Source of the DNA: Piscinibacter sp943370595
Lineage (GTDB): Bacteria; Pseudomonadota; Gammaproteobacteria; Burkholderiales; Burkholderiaceae_C
Length of the DNA: 64,000 nt
Direction of reading: 5' to 3'
Assembly (NCBI GenBank): GCA_943370595.1
Contig: CALRRO020000015.1
Coordinates: 1-64,000, forward strand
Shown: positions 35,213 to 43,880 of the stretch, in pieces
Numbering within the stretch: the stretch's first letter is position 1
How the letters are laid out: every line of letters starts with the position of its first letter
Program-made: the position numbers and the translations under genes
The notes under the pieces: model-generated
Database searches by the model: none
Told to the model about the DNA's origin: nothing
The model's input: only the letters and a program-made list of their open reading frames with translations

Positions 35213-35248
35213 AAGAAAGTTCTTCTCATATATATAGACGCTGTCTAG
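35213..35248. promoter_or_regulatory. Two inverted repeats in the patatin/TSUP divergent gap
   Basis: AAGAAA-G-TTTCTT (35213-35225) and TAGAC-GCT-GTCTA (35236-35248) are both perfect and flank an AT-rich tract (ATATATA). The gap drives the sulfur operon one way and the patatin gene the other. Regulator identity is unknown. Confidence 0.35.
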
Positions 35249-35299
35249 AGTTCGGGCCTCGGCTGCCTTCCGGCGGCCGTTTCAACTCTTCGGCGGCCC

Positions 35300-36067
35300 A
35301 TGGACTGGATTGCGATTCTCAGCGGCTTCGGCGTCGGTGCCATCGTCGGCATGACCGGCGTCGGCGGCGGCTCGCTGATGACGCCGCTGCTGCTGTCGGT
35401 CTTCAAGCTGAACCCGGCGGTGGCGATCGGCACCGACCTGTGGTTCGCTGCGGTCACCAAGACGGCCGGCTCGGTCTCGCACCACAACGCCGGCCACGTT
35501 CACTGGCGCATCACCGCCCTGCTGCTGGCCGGCAGCATCCCGGGTTCGCTGGGCATGGTGGCACTGATGCACCTGAGCGGCATCACCAAGGGCTGGGCCA
35601 GCGCGCTGACGCTCTCGCTGGGCATCGCGCTGCTGATTACCGCTGTGGTGGTGGCCTACCGCAGCGCCTGGCATGCCGTCGGCCTGCGCCTGGAGCGCTG
35701 GCTGCCGGAGCGCCACAAGTCCTGGCTGACGGTGCTGTGCGGGCTGATCCTCGGCGTGCTGGTGTCGCTCAGCTCGATCGGCGCGGGCGCCATCGGCGCC
35801 ACGCTGATCATGCTGCTGTACCCGCGCCTGGAGTCGCACCGCGTCGTCGGCACCGACATCGCCCACGCCGTGCCGCTGACCTTCGTCGCCGGCATCGGCC
35901 ATGCGACGCTGGGCCACGTCGACTGGTCGCTGCTCGGTGCGCTGCTGATCGGCAGCGTGCCGGGCATCTGGATCGGCGCGCAGCTGACCCGCAAGATGCC
36001 GGAGAAGCTGGTGCGCGGGCTGCTGTGCGCCGCGCTCGTCACCGCCGGGCTGAAGGTGATCCACTGA
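35300..36067 (+). CDS. TSUP (TauE/SafE) family membrane permease
   Basis: A 255-residue membrane protein with about eight hydrophobic helices and the TSUP N-terminal motif GMTGVGGGSLMTPLL, repeated as SSIGAGAIGATLIMLLYP. The family moves sulfite, sulfonates or related anions. As the first gene of the sulfate-assimilation operon it most likely transports sulfate or sulfite; the direction cannot be told. A protein in this position is often annotated as a sulfite exporter. Confidence 0.85.
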   Translation: MDWIAILSGFGVGAIVGMTGVGGGSLMTPLLLSVFKLNPAVAIGTDLWFAAVTKTAGSVSHHNAGHVHWRITALLLAGSIPGSLGMVALMHLSGITKGWASALTLSLGIALLITAVVVAYRSAWHAVGLRLERWLPERHKSWLTVLCGLILGVLVSLSSIGAGAIGATLIMLLYPRLESHRVVGTDIAHAVPLTFVAGIGHATLGHVDWSLLGALLIGSVPGIWIGAQLTRKMPEKLVRGLLCAALVTAGLKVIH

Positions 36068-36085
36068 TTTCGATGACCGACTGAG

Positions 36086-37780
36086 ATGTACCAATACACC
36101 GAGTTCGACCGCCATTTCGTCCACCAGCGCGCCGCGCAGTACCGCGACCAGCTCGAGCGCAACCTCGCCGGCAAGCTGGGCGACGACGAATTCCGCCCGC
36201 TGCGCCTGCAGAACGGCTGGTACGTGCAGCGCCACGCGCCGATGCTGCGCATCGCCGTGCCCTACGGCGAACTGAACGCGAAGCAGCTGCGCCGGCTGGC
36301 GCGCATCGCCCGCGAATACGACCGTGGCTACGGCCACTTCACGACGCGGCAGAACCTGCAGTTCAACTGGATCCCGCTGGTCAAGAGCGCCGACGTGATG
36401 GACCTGCTCGCCGAGGTCGACATGCACGGCATCCAGACCAGCGGCAACTGCATCCGCAACATCACCAGCGACGCGCTGGCCGGCATCGCGCCCGACGAGG
36501 CGGTCGACCCGCGCCCGTACTGCGAGGTGCTGCGCCAGTGGAGCACGCTGCACCCCGAGTTCGCCTTCCTGCCGCGCAAGTTCAAGATCGCGGTGACCGG
36601 CGCCGCCGAGGACCGCGCCGCGATCGGCTGGCACGACATCGGCCTGCAGCTGAAGAAGAACGCCGCCGGCGAGGTCGGCTTCGCGGTGCTGGTGGGCGGT
36701 GGCATGGGTCGCACGCCGATCATCGGCTCGCTGATCCGCGACTTCCTGCCCTGGCAGCAGATCCTCGTCTTCATCGAGGCGATCGTGCGCGTCTACAACC
36801 GCTACGGCCGGCGCGACAACGCCTACAAGGCGCGCATCAAGATCCTCGTCAAGGCCGAGGGTCAGAAGTTCTTCGACGCGGTCGAGGAGGAGTTCCGCCA
36901 CATCCTGAACGACGACGTCGACGGCAGCGCGCACCTGATCCCGCAGGCCGAGCTCGACCGTGTCGCCACCAGCTTCGTGCTGCCCGACGGCGTCAGGCAA
37001 GCAGGCACGGATGCCGCCTGGCCTCGGGATGCCAGCGGCGCTTTCGCGCGCTGGCTGCAGCGCAACGTGCATGCGCACCGCCTGCCCGGCTACCGCGCGG
37101 TGACGCTGTCGCTCAAGCGCGCGGGCCAGGCACCGGGCGACGTGACCGCGATCCAGATGGAGGCCGCCGCCACGATCGCCGAACGCTTCAGCCACGGCGA
37201 ACTGCGCGTCACGCACGACCAGAACCTGCTGCTGCCGTGGGTGCGCGAGAGCGACCTCGCCGCACTCTGGCAGGAGGCCAAGGACGCCAGCTTCGCGACG
37301 CCGAACATCGGCCTCCTGACCGACATGATCGCCTGCCCCGGCGGCGACTTCTGCGCGCTGGCCAACGCACGCTCGATCCCGATCGCCGAGGAGATCACCG
37401 AACGCTTCGCCGACCTCGACGAACAGGACGACATCGGCGACATCGACCTGCACATCAGCGGCTGCATCAACTCCTGCGGCCACCACCACAGCGGCCACAT
37501 CGGCATCCTCGGCGTCGACAAGGACGGCAAGGAGTGGTACCAGGTGTCGCTGGGCGGCTCCGACGGCTCGACGCTGTCCGGCACCTCGGTGCCCGGCAAG
37601 GTGATCGGCCCGTCTTTCGCCGCGGACGAGGTGGCCGACGCGCTCGAGGCGGTGATCGAGACCTACAAGACGCAGCGCGCCGCCAACGAACGCTTCATCG
37701 ACACCGTGCGCCGCATCGGCATCGAGCCGTTCAAGGCGCCGGCCAACGCGGTGCGCCGCAGCACGGCGCACGCCGCCTGA
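36086..37780 (+). CDS. cysI: Sulfite reductase hemoprotein (siroheme, [4Fe-4S])
   Basis: A 564-residue nitrite/sulfite-reductase-family enzyme. Two ferredoxin-like half domains are present, siroheme contacts are in FTTRQNLQFNWI and TSGNCIRNIT, and the cluster cysteines are C417 and C423 (CPGGDFC) and C460 and C464 (CINSC). It should reduce sulfite to sulfide. No NADPH flavoprotein (cysJ) is adjacent; fdxA and a ferredoxin-NADP reductase lie downstream and could supply electrons (inference). It starts 18 bp after the permease gene. Confidence 0.9.
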   Translation: MYQYTEFDRHFVHQRAAQYRDQLERNLAGKLGDDEFRPLRLQNGWYVQRHAPMLRIAVPYGELNAKQLRRLARIAREYDRGYGHFTTRQNLQFNWIPLVKSADVMDLLAEVDMHGIQTSGNCIRNITSDALAGIAPDEAVDPRPYCEVLRQWSTLHPEFAFLPRKFKIAVTGAAEDRAAIGWHDIGLQLKKNAAGEVGFAVLVGGGMGRTPIIGSLIRDFLPWQQILVFIEAIVRVYNRYGRRDNAYKARIKILVKAEGQKFFDAVEEEFRHILNDDVDGSAHLIPQAELDRVATSFVLPDGVRQAGTDAAWPRDASGAFARWLQRNVHAHRLPGYRAVTLSLKRAGQAPGDVTAIQMEAAATIAERFSHGELRVTHDQNLLLPWVRESDLAALWQEAKDASFATPNIGLLTDMIACPGGDFCALANARSIPIAEEITERFADLDEQDDIGDIDLHISGCINSCGHHHSGHIGILGVDKDGKEWYQVSLGGSDGSTLSGTSVPGKVIGPSFAADEVADALEAVIETYKTQRAANERFIDTVRRIGIEPFKAPANAVRRSTAHAA

Positions 37781-37797
37781 CGCACGAGGACCCGCCC

Positions 37798-38340
37798 ATG
37801 CGATTCATCGACATCCACAAGGACCGCTGGCACGCCCTCGGCGGCGAGGACGGCCCGCCGGTCAGCATCACTCCCGACCCGTACCTGCTGCTCGACCTGA
37901 CGCAATGGCACGCGGTGCGCGCCCAGTGGCCGGCCGATCTGCCGGTGGGCCTGAAGCTCGGCAACGACCAGGACGTGGAAGACATTGCCGAGGAGCTGCC
38001 GCGCTTCGCGCTGGTCGCGCTGCACTTCCCGAAGTGGGTCGACGGCCGCGCCTACAGCCAGGCGCGCCTGCTGCGATCGCGATACCGCTTCCAGGGCGAG
38101 GTGCGCGCCATCGGCGAGGTGCTGGTCGACATGGTGCCGCTGATGGAGCGCACCGGCTTCGACGCGGTGGTGCTGCGCCATGACCAGTCGATCGAGGCGG
38201 CCGAGCGTGCGCTGTCCTTCTTCCCCGGCCACTACCAGGGCGACGTGGCCGACAACCGGCCGCTGTTCGCCAAGCCCGAGGGCACGGCCGAGGCGCTGGT
38301 CAAGGCGCCGGAGTTCGTCAACCAGGGGGCCTCTATATGA
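37798..38340 (+). CDS. DUF934 family protein
   Basis: A 180-residue protein of the DUF934 family, which is found almost always beside cysI/cysH in proteobacteria. Visible features are LGNDQDVEDIAEELP, FPKWVDGRAYSQARLLRSR and a C-terminal FFPGHYQGDVADNRPLF. The conservation suggests an accessory role in sulfite reduction or regulation, but no activity is known. It overlaps cysH by 4 bp (ATGA). Confidence 0.9.
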   Translation: MRFIDIHKDRWHALGGEDGPPVSITPDPYLLLDLTQWHAVRAQWPADLPVGLKLGNDQDVEDIAEELPRFALVALHFPKWVDGRAYSQARLLRSRYRFQGEVRAIGEVLVDMVPLMERTGFDAVVLRHDQSIEAAERALSFFPGHYQGDVADNRPLFAKPEGTAEALVKAPEFVNQGASI

Positions 38341-39089
38341 GCGCGGTGACGCTGTACGCGAAGCAATCCGAGGGCTTCGACGAACGTGTCGCCCATGCGG
38401 TGGCGGTGCTGCAAAGCGCCGCTTCGGAGCACGCCGGGCGCATCGTGCAGGCAACCAGCCTGGGCGCCGAGGACATGGTGATCACCGACCTGATCGCCCG
38501 CCATGCGCTGCCGATCGCGGTGGCCACGCTGGAGACCGGCCAGCTGCATGAACAGACTGTGGCGCTGATCCCGCGCATCGAAGAGCGCTACGGCCTGGCC
38601 GTCGAGGTGTTCAAGCCGGTGCAGGAGTCGGTCGTTCACTTCGTGCAGAAGAACGGCGACAAGGCCATGTACGAGAGCATCGAGCTGCGCAAGGCCTGCT
38701 GCGCAATCCGCAAGCTGGAGCCGCTGGCACGCATGCTGGCCGGCGCCAGCGCCTGGGTCACCGGGCTGCGCCGCGAGCAGTCGGACAACCGCGGTGGCGT
38801 GCCCTTCAGCGAGCTGGATGACAAGGGCCGCACCAAGTTCAACCCGCTGGCCGACTGGAGCTGGGCCGACGTGTGGCACTACATCGCCGTCAACGACGTG
38901 CCCTACAACCCGCTGCACGACGAGTTCATGCCCAGCATCGGCTGCGCGCCCTGCACGCGCGCGATCGCCGTCGGCGAGCCGTTCCGTGCCGGCCGCTGGT
39001 GGTGGGAGGACGAGAAGGCCAAGGAATGCGGCCTGCATGTGAAGGATGCCCCGGCCGCCGAGGTGTCGATGATTGGAGGCCCCCGATGA
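38337..39089 (+). CDS. cysH: Assimilatory adenylylsulfate (APS) reductase
   Basis: A 250-residue PAPS/APS reductase-family protein with catalytic ECGLH near the C terminus and a PP-loop fold. It carries both extra cysteine pairs, in KACCAIRK and GCAPCTR, which bind a [4Fe-4S] cluster and mark APS-specific enzymes. That agrees with the absence of an APS kinase gene in the cluster. It reduces APS to sulfite using thioredoxin. It is coupled by ATGA overlaps to DUF934 and cysD. Confidence 0.92.
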   Translation: MSAVTLYAKQSEGFDERVAHAVAVLQSAASEHAGRIVQATSLGAEDMVITDLIARHALPIAVATLETGQLHEQTVALIPRIEERYGLAVEVFKPVQESVVHFVQKNGDKAMYESIELRKACCAIRKLEPLARMLAGASAWVTGLRREQSDNRGGVPFSELDDKGRTKFNPLADWSWADVWHYIAVNDVPYNPLHDEFMPSIGCAPCTRAIAVGEPFRAGRWWWEDEKAKECGLHVKDAPAAEVSMIGGPR

Positions 39090-40045
39090 ACGCCCCGCTG
39101 TCCGTCGAGCAGCTGCTGCCCGAGCTCGACCACACCCACCTCGACTGGCTGGAAGAAGAAGCGATCTTCATCCTGCGCGAGACCGTCGCCGCGTTCGAGC
39201 GCCCCGCCCTGCTGTTTTCCGGCGGCAAGGACTCCTGCGTGGTGCTGCGCCTGGCCGAGAAGGCGTTCAAGTCGAAGCAGGCCGACGGCAGCTACAAGGG
39301 CCGCCTGCCCTTCCCGCTGCTGCACGTCGACACCGGCCACAACTTCCCGGAAGTGATCGAGTTCCGCGATCGGCGTGTCGCCGAGATGGGCGAGCGCCTG
39401 GTCGTCGGCCATCTCGAGGACTCCATCAAGCGCGGCACGGTGCGTCTGGCCCATCCGCTGGAATCGCGCAACGGCCACCAGACGGTGGCCCTGCTCGAGG
39501 CCATCGAGGACAACCGCTTCGACGTGCTGATGGGCGGCGCCCGCCGCGACGAGGAGAAGGCGCGCGCCAAGGAGCGCATCTTCAGCCACCGCGACAGCTT
39601 CGGCCAGTGGCAGCCGAAGGAGCAGCGGCCCGAGCTGTGGACGCTGTTCAACACACGCATCCGCCCCGGCGAGCACATGCGCGCCTTCCCGATCAGCAAC
39701 TGGACCGAGCTCGACGTGTGGCTGTACATCGCCCGCGAGAACATCCCGCTGCCGAACCTGTACTACGCGCACGACCGCCAGGTGATCCGCCGCCGCGGCC
39801 TGCTGGTGCCGCTGACCGACGTGACGCCGCCGGAAGCCGGCGAGACGATCGAGACCGCGCAGGTGCGTTTCCGCACCGTCGGCGACATGACCTGCACCTG
39901 CCCGGTGGAGAGCCCGGCCGCCAGCGCCACCGACATCGTCGCCGAGACGCTCAAGGTGACGGTCAGCGAGCGTGGTGCCACCCGCATGGACGACCGCACC
40001 TCGGATGCCTCGATGGAGCGGCGCAAGAAGGAAGGGTATTTCTGA
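39086..40045 (+). CDS. cysD: Sulfate adenylyltransferase subunit 2
   Basis: A 319-residue PP-loop ATP pyrophosphatase (LLFSGGKDSCVVLRLAEKAF) that adenylates sulfate with CysN. The C-terminal ERRKKEGYF is typical. It starts inside the cysH stop and its own stop overlaps the cysN start by one base (TGATG). The length is normal for CysD. Confidence 0.96.
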   Translation: MNAPLSVEQLLPELDHTHLDWLEEEAIFILRETVAAFERPALLFSGGKDSCVVLRLAEKAFKSKQADGSYKGRLPFPLLHVDTGHNFPEVIEFRDRRVAEMGERLVVGHLEDSIKRGTVRLAHPLESRNGHQTVALLEAIEDNRFDVLMGGARRDEEKARAKERIFSHRDSFGQWQPKEQRPELWTLFNTRIRPGEHMRAFPISNWTELDVWLYIARENIPLPNLYYAHDRQVIRRRGLLVPLTDVTPPEAGETIETAQVRFRTVGDMTCTCPVESPAASATDIVAETLKVTVSERGATRMDDRTSDASMERRKKEGYF

Positions 40046-41331
40046 TGACTGCCGTTGCCACCCCCGTGAAGGACCACCGGGCGCTGAGGTTCCTCACTGC
40101 CGGCAGCGTCGACGACGGCAAGAGCACGCTGATCGGCCGCCTGCTGTTCGACAGCCGCGCCATCCTGGCCGACCAACTCGACACGCTGGAGAAGAAGGCC
40201 GCCGGTGCGCCGATCGACCTGAGCCTCTTGACCGACGGCCTGGAGGCCGAACGCGAGCAGGGCATCACCATCGACGTGGCCTACCGCTACTTCGCGACCA
40301 AGACGCGCAAGTTCATCATCGCCGACGCGCCCGGCCACGAGCAGTACACCCGCAACATGGTGACCGCCGCCGCGGGCAGCGATGCCGCGGTGGTGCTGGT
40401 CGACATCACCAAGCTCGACACCACCGCGAGTCCGGTGGTGCTGCTGCCGCAGACGCGCCGCCATGCGCTGCTGGCGCACCTGCTGCGCGTGCCGAGCATC
40501 GTCTTCGCGGTCAACAAGCTCGACGCGGTGGGCGACCCTGCGCAGGCCTACGCGGCGGTGCGCAGCGCGCTGCTCGGGTTCGCGGAAGCGGCGGGCATCC
40601 GTGTCGCCGGCATCGTGCCGGTGTCGGCACTGCGTGGCGACAACGTCACCCAGCCGCTGGATGCACCGTGGTACGACGGCCCCTCGCTGCTGCAGCTGCT
40701 GGAGAGCCTGCCGACCGCCCAGGAGCGCAAGGACGGCGACCTGCTGGTGCCGGTGCAGTACGTCGCCCGCGAAGGTGAGGGCACCGGCAACCAGCCGCGC
40801 ACGCTGTGGGGGCGCATCGCGCATGGCCGCGTCAAGGCCGGCGATGCGGTGCAGCTGTTCCCCAACGGTGAAGTCGCGACGGTGGCCGAAGTGCGGCTGG
40901 CCGGCGAAGTGGTCGACGCGGTCGAGGCCGGGCAGTCGGCCGGCATCGTGCTCGACCGACAGATCGACGTCTCGCGCGGCGACTGGATCGCCACGCCGAA
41001 GACGACCCATGCGGCGCAGCGCTTCTCGGCCACGCTGGCCTGGCTGGACACCGAGCCCGCGGTGCTGGGCCGCAAGTACTGGGTGCGCCACGGCAACCGC
41101 TGGGTGCAGGCGCGCATCGCGGCCATCGAGCACCGGCTCGACATCCACACGCTGGAAGAGACCGAGGCGCACGAGCTCGGCGTCAACGAGATCGGCCATG
41201 TGGTGATCGAGACGCAGCAGCCGCTGCCAGTCGAGAGCTACGAGACCAACCGCGTTGGCGGTGCGCTGATCGTCGTCGACCCGGCCAGTAACCGCACCAG
41301 CGGCGCGCTGCTGGTCAAGGCCGCCGCCTGA
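40045..41331 (+). CDS. cysN: Sulfate adenylyltransferase subunit 1 (GTPase)
   Basis: A 428-residue EF-Tu-like GTPase that drives the CysD reaction. G1 is GSVDDGKSTLIGRLL, G3 is DAPGHEQYTRNM and G4 is NKLDAVG. The start is coupled to cysD. There is no fused APS-kinase (CysC) domain, in line with an APS rather than PAPS route. Confidence 0.95.
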   Translation: MTAVATPVKDHRALRFLTAGSVDDGKSTLIGRLLFDSRAILADQLDTLEKKAAGAPIDLSLLTDGLEAEREQGITIDVAYRYFATKTRKFIIADAPGHEQYTRNMVTAAAGSDAAVVLVDITKLDTTASPVVLLPQTRRHALLAHLLRVPSIVFAVNKLDAVGDPAQAYAAVRSALLGFAEAAGIRVAGIVPVSALRGDNVTQPLDAPWYDGPSLLQLLESLPTAQERKDGDLLVPVQYVAREGEGTGNQPRTLWGRIAHGRVKAGDAVQLFPNGEVATVAEVRLAGEVVDAVEAGQSAGIVLDRQIDVSRGDWIATPKTTHAAQRFSATLAWLDTEPAVLGRKYWVRHGNRWVQARIAAIEHRLDIHTLEETEAHELGVNEIGHVVIETQQPLPVESYETNRVGGALIVVDPASNRTSGALLVKAAA

Positions 41332-41333
41332 GC

Positions 41334-42110
41334 ATGGGACGCGTCGCCTTCATCGGCGCCGGGCCCGGCGCGGCCGATTTGATCACCGTGCGTGGCGCGT
41401 GCCTGCTCGCGCAGGCTGACGTGGTGCTGTACGACGCGCTGACCGACCCGGCACTGCGCGACCTGGCGCCGACCGCGACCTGGGTTCACGTCGGCAAGCG
41501 CGGCTTCGCCGACAGCACCGGCCAGGCGACGATCAATGCGCTGCTGGTGCGCCACGCCCGCGAGGCCGACCTGGTCGTGCGGCTCAAGGGCGGCGACCCG
41601 AGCGTGTTCGGCCGCCTCGAGGAAGAGCTGGAGGCGCTGGCCGCCGCGGGCATCGACAGCGAAGTGATCCCGGGCGTGACCGCCGCTCTGGCCGCGGCGG
41701 CCGAGACGAAGCGTCCATTGACGCGCCGCGGCAGCGGGCGCAGCGTGGCGCTGACCACCGCGATGACGCGCGAAGGCGCCCTGCGCGCAGGGCATGCCGC
41801 CGACACCGAGGTTTTCTACATGGCCGGCAAGCAGTTGGCCGCGCTGGCGCGCCGCCTGCACGGGGCTGGCTGGGCCGGCGACACCCCGGTCAGCGTGGTG
41901 TCGCGCGCTGGCTGGCCGGATGCGCTGGCCAGCCAGCACAGCGTGGCCACGCTGGGCCAGGCCACGGTGCTGCATGCCGGCCGGCCGACGGTGGTGACCG
42001 TCGGCGCCGGGGCGGCGGCTCTGGCGGGCGTGGTGCCCAGGCTGCAGTCGACCGGCCAATCCCCGCTCGTTGACAGCGGTCAAGAGCAAGCGGAAACCCT
42101 GAGACCTTAA
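41334..42110 (+). CDS. cobA: Uroporphyrinogen-III C-methyltransferase (siroheme pathway)
   Basis: A 258-residue SUMT enzyme. The N-terminal VAFIGAGPGAADLITVRG, VVRLKGGDPSVFGR and IPGVTAALAAAAETKRPLTRR are typical. It makes precorrin-2, the siroheme precursor needed by the sulfite reductase of the same operon, and starts 2 bp after cysN. No ferrochelatase/dehydrogenase domain (CysG) is fused. Confidence 0.93.
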   Translation: MGRVAFIGAGPGAADLITVRGACLLAQADVVLYDALTDPALRDLAPTATWVHVGKRGFADSTGQATINALLVRHAREADLVVRLKGGDPSVFGRLEEELEALAAAGIDSEVIPGVTAALAAAAETKRPLTRRGSGRSVALTTAMTREGALRAGHAADTEVFYMAGKQLAALARRLHGAGWAGDTPVSVVSRAGWPDALASQHSVATLGQATVLHAGRPTVVTVGAGAAALAGVVPRLQSTGQSPLVDSGQEQAETLRP

Positions 42111-42164
42111 AATCGCGGGTTCGTCGGCGTCGCGCCGCCCCCACCACACGAAGAGTCGAAGCCC

Positions 42165-42488
42165 ATGACCCACGTCGTCCTCGAATCCTGCATCCGCTGC
42201 AAGTACACCGATTGCGTCGACGTCTGTCCGGTCGACTGCTTCCGCGAAGGCCAGAACTTCCTGACCATCGACCCCGACGAGTGCATCGACTGCGCCGTCT
42301 GCATCCCCGAGTGCCCGGTGAATGCGATCGTCCCCGAGGAGGACGTGCCCGGCAACCAGCAGCACATGATCAAGCTGAACGCCGACCTGGCCAAGAAGTG
42401 GCCCAGCATCACCAAGCGCAAGACCCCGCTGCCCGACGCCGACGAGTGGAAAGACCGCACCGGCAAGCTCGACCAGCTGATCAAGTAA
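42165..42488 (+). CDS. fdxA: 7Fe ferredoxin (FdxA type)
   Basis: A 107-residue ferredoxin with the N-terminal cysteine pattern C-x6-C-x3-C (SCIRCKYTDCVDVCPVDC) for a [3Fe-4S] centre and DECIDCAVCIPECPVNAI for a [4Fe-4S] centre. It is followed 31 bp later by a ferredoxin-NADP reductase gene, an obvious redox partner. Confidence 0.95.
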   Translation: MTHVVLESCIRCKYTDCVDVCPVDCFREGQNFLTIDPDECIDCAVCIPECPVNAIVPEEDVPGNQQHMIKLNADLAKKWPSITKRKTPLPDADEWKDRTGKLDQLIK

Positions 42489-42519
42489 GGCAACCGCGGC
42501 CTCCACGGCCGCCCACATC

Positions 42520-43620
42520 ATGGATCCGAAGTTGAACGACGAAGTGGCGCGCACCGCCGGTGCACACGAAGGCCCGATCGAGACCGATGCGGTGATCGTC
42601 GGGGCCGGCCCGGTGGGCCTGTTCCAGGTGTTCGAACTCGGTCTCCTCGAGATCAAGGCGCACATCATCGACTCGCTCGCCTACCCGGGCGGCCAGTGCA
42701 TCGAGCTGTACCCCGACAAGCCGATCTACGACATCCCGGCCGTGCCCGTGTGCACCGGCAAGGAACTCACCGACAACCTGCTCAAGCAGATCGAGCCTTT
42801 CGGCGCGACCTTCCACCTGGGACAGGAAGTGACCGTGGTGCAGAAGCAGGACGATGGCCGCTTCTACGTCGAGACATCGAAGGGCACACGCTTCCTGACC
42901 AAGACGGTGTTCATCGCCGGCGGCGTGGGCTCGTTCCAGCCGCGCACGCTGAAGGTCGACGGGCTCGATGCCTACACCGACACGCAGGTGTTCTACCGCG
43001 TCAAGAGCCCGGCGCAGTTCGCCGGCAAGAACCTGATCATCATTGGCGGCGGCGACTCGGCGCTCGACTGGACGCTGAACTTCGTGCAGGACGGGCCGAA
43101 CAAGGCCGAGAGCGTCATCCTCGTGCACCGCCGCGACGGCTTCCGTGCCGCGCCGGCCAGCGTCGCGAAGATGAAGGAGCTGTGCGAGGCCTACGAGATG
43201 CAGTTCGTCGTCGGCCAGGCCACCGGTATCGAGGAGCGCGACGGCAAGCTGACCGGCATCAAGATCACCGGTGGCGACGGCGTGACGCGCGTGGTGCCGA
43301 TGGACATGCTGCTGGTCTTCTTCGGCCTGTCGCCCAAGCTCGGTCCGATCGCCGAATGGGGGCTGAACATCGACCGCAAGCAGATCGTGGTCGACACCGA
43401 GAAGTTCGAGACCAACACGCCGGGCATCTTTGCCGTGGGTGACGTCAACACCTACCCGGGCAAGAAGAAGCTGATCCTGTCGGGCTTCCACGAAGCCGCG
43501 CTGGCGGCCTTCGCGGCGGCGCCGTACATCTTCCCGGACAAGCGCATCCACCTGCAGTACACCACCACCAGCCCCAAGCTGCACAAGGTGCTGGGCGTGG
43601 AGACGCCGAACTTCGATTGA
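42520..43620 (+). CDS. Ferredoxin-NADP reductase, thioredoxin-reductase-like type
   Basis: A 366-residue flavoprotein of the type 2 FNR family. The FAD fold begins VIVGAGPVGLFQVFELG, the NADPH-binding turn is IIGGGDSALDWTLN, and GIFAVGDVNTYPGKKKLI is the C-terminal FAD contact. No CxxC disulfide is present, which separates it from thioredoxin reductases. It should reduce FdxA with NADPH. An intrinsic terminator follows. Confidence 0.92.
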   Translation: MDPKLNDEVARTAGAHEGPIETDAVIVGAGPVGLFQVFELGLLEIKAHIIDSLAYPGGQCIELYPDKPIYDIPAVPVCTGKELTDNLLKQIEPFGATFHLGQEVTVVQKQDDGRFYVETSKGTRFLTKTVFIAGGVGSFQPRTLKVDGLDAYTDTQVFYRVKSPAQFAGKNLIIIGGGDSALDWTLNFVQDGPNKAESVILVHRRDGFRAAPASVAKMKELCEAYEMQFVVGQATGIEERDGKLTGIKITGGDGVTRVVPMDMLLVFFGLSPKLGPIAEWGLNIDRKQIVVDTEKFETNTPGIFAVGDVNTYPGKKKLILSGFHEAALAAFAAAPYIFPDKRIHLQYTTTSPKLHKVLGVETPNFD

Positions 43621-43650
43621 GGCACCCACATCGGGTCGCACTGCATACGA

Positions 43651-43679
43651 AAGGGCCGCATCAGCGGCCCTTTTCTTTT
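43651..43679 (+). terminator. Intrinsic terminator after the ferredoxin reductase gene
   Basis: The stem AAGGGCCGC / GCGGCCCTT with loop ATCA runs directly into TTCTTTT. Confidence 0.92.
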
Positions 43680-43721
43680 GCCTGATAATCCACCTGCGGC
43701 GCACGACTCGTGCGCCGCATC

Positions 43722-43811
43722 CGCTAGGGGTGTTGGCCGTCTCCGCAAGAGACGGCCGACTGAGAGAGTCCCTTCGAACCTGATTGAGGTAATCCTCGCG
43801 CAGGGAAGCAT
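43722..43811 (+). promoter_or_regulatory. TPP (THI-box) riboswitch
   Basis: The conserved THI-element blocks occur in order: CTAGGGGTG (43724-43732), a variable stem GGCCGTCTC/GAGACGGCC, CTGAGAGAG, CCCTTCGAACCTGATT (43770-43785), GGTAATCCTCGC and GCAGGGAAGC. This is the thiamine-pyrophosphate aptamer. It precedes the TonB-receptor ATG by about 70 bp, and a GC-rich segment that can fold near the AAGGA ribosome site could be the expression platform. High TPP should switch the receptor off. Confidence 0.95.
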
Positions 43812-43880
43812 GGTCGACGCGCCGCGTTCTGCGGCCGCTTCGGCCCCGCCGACCTGCCATCGATCGTCCAAGGAAACACG

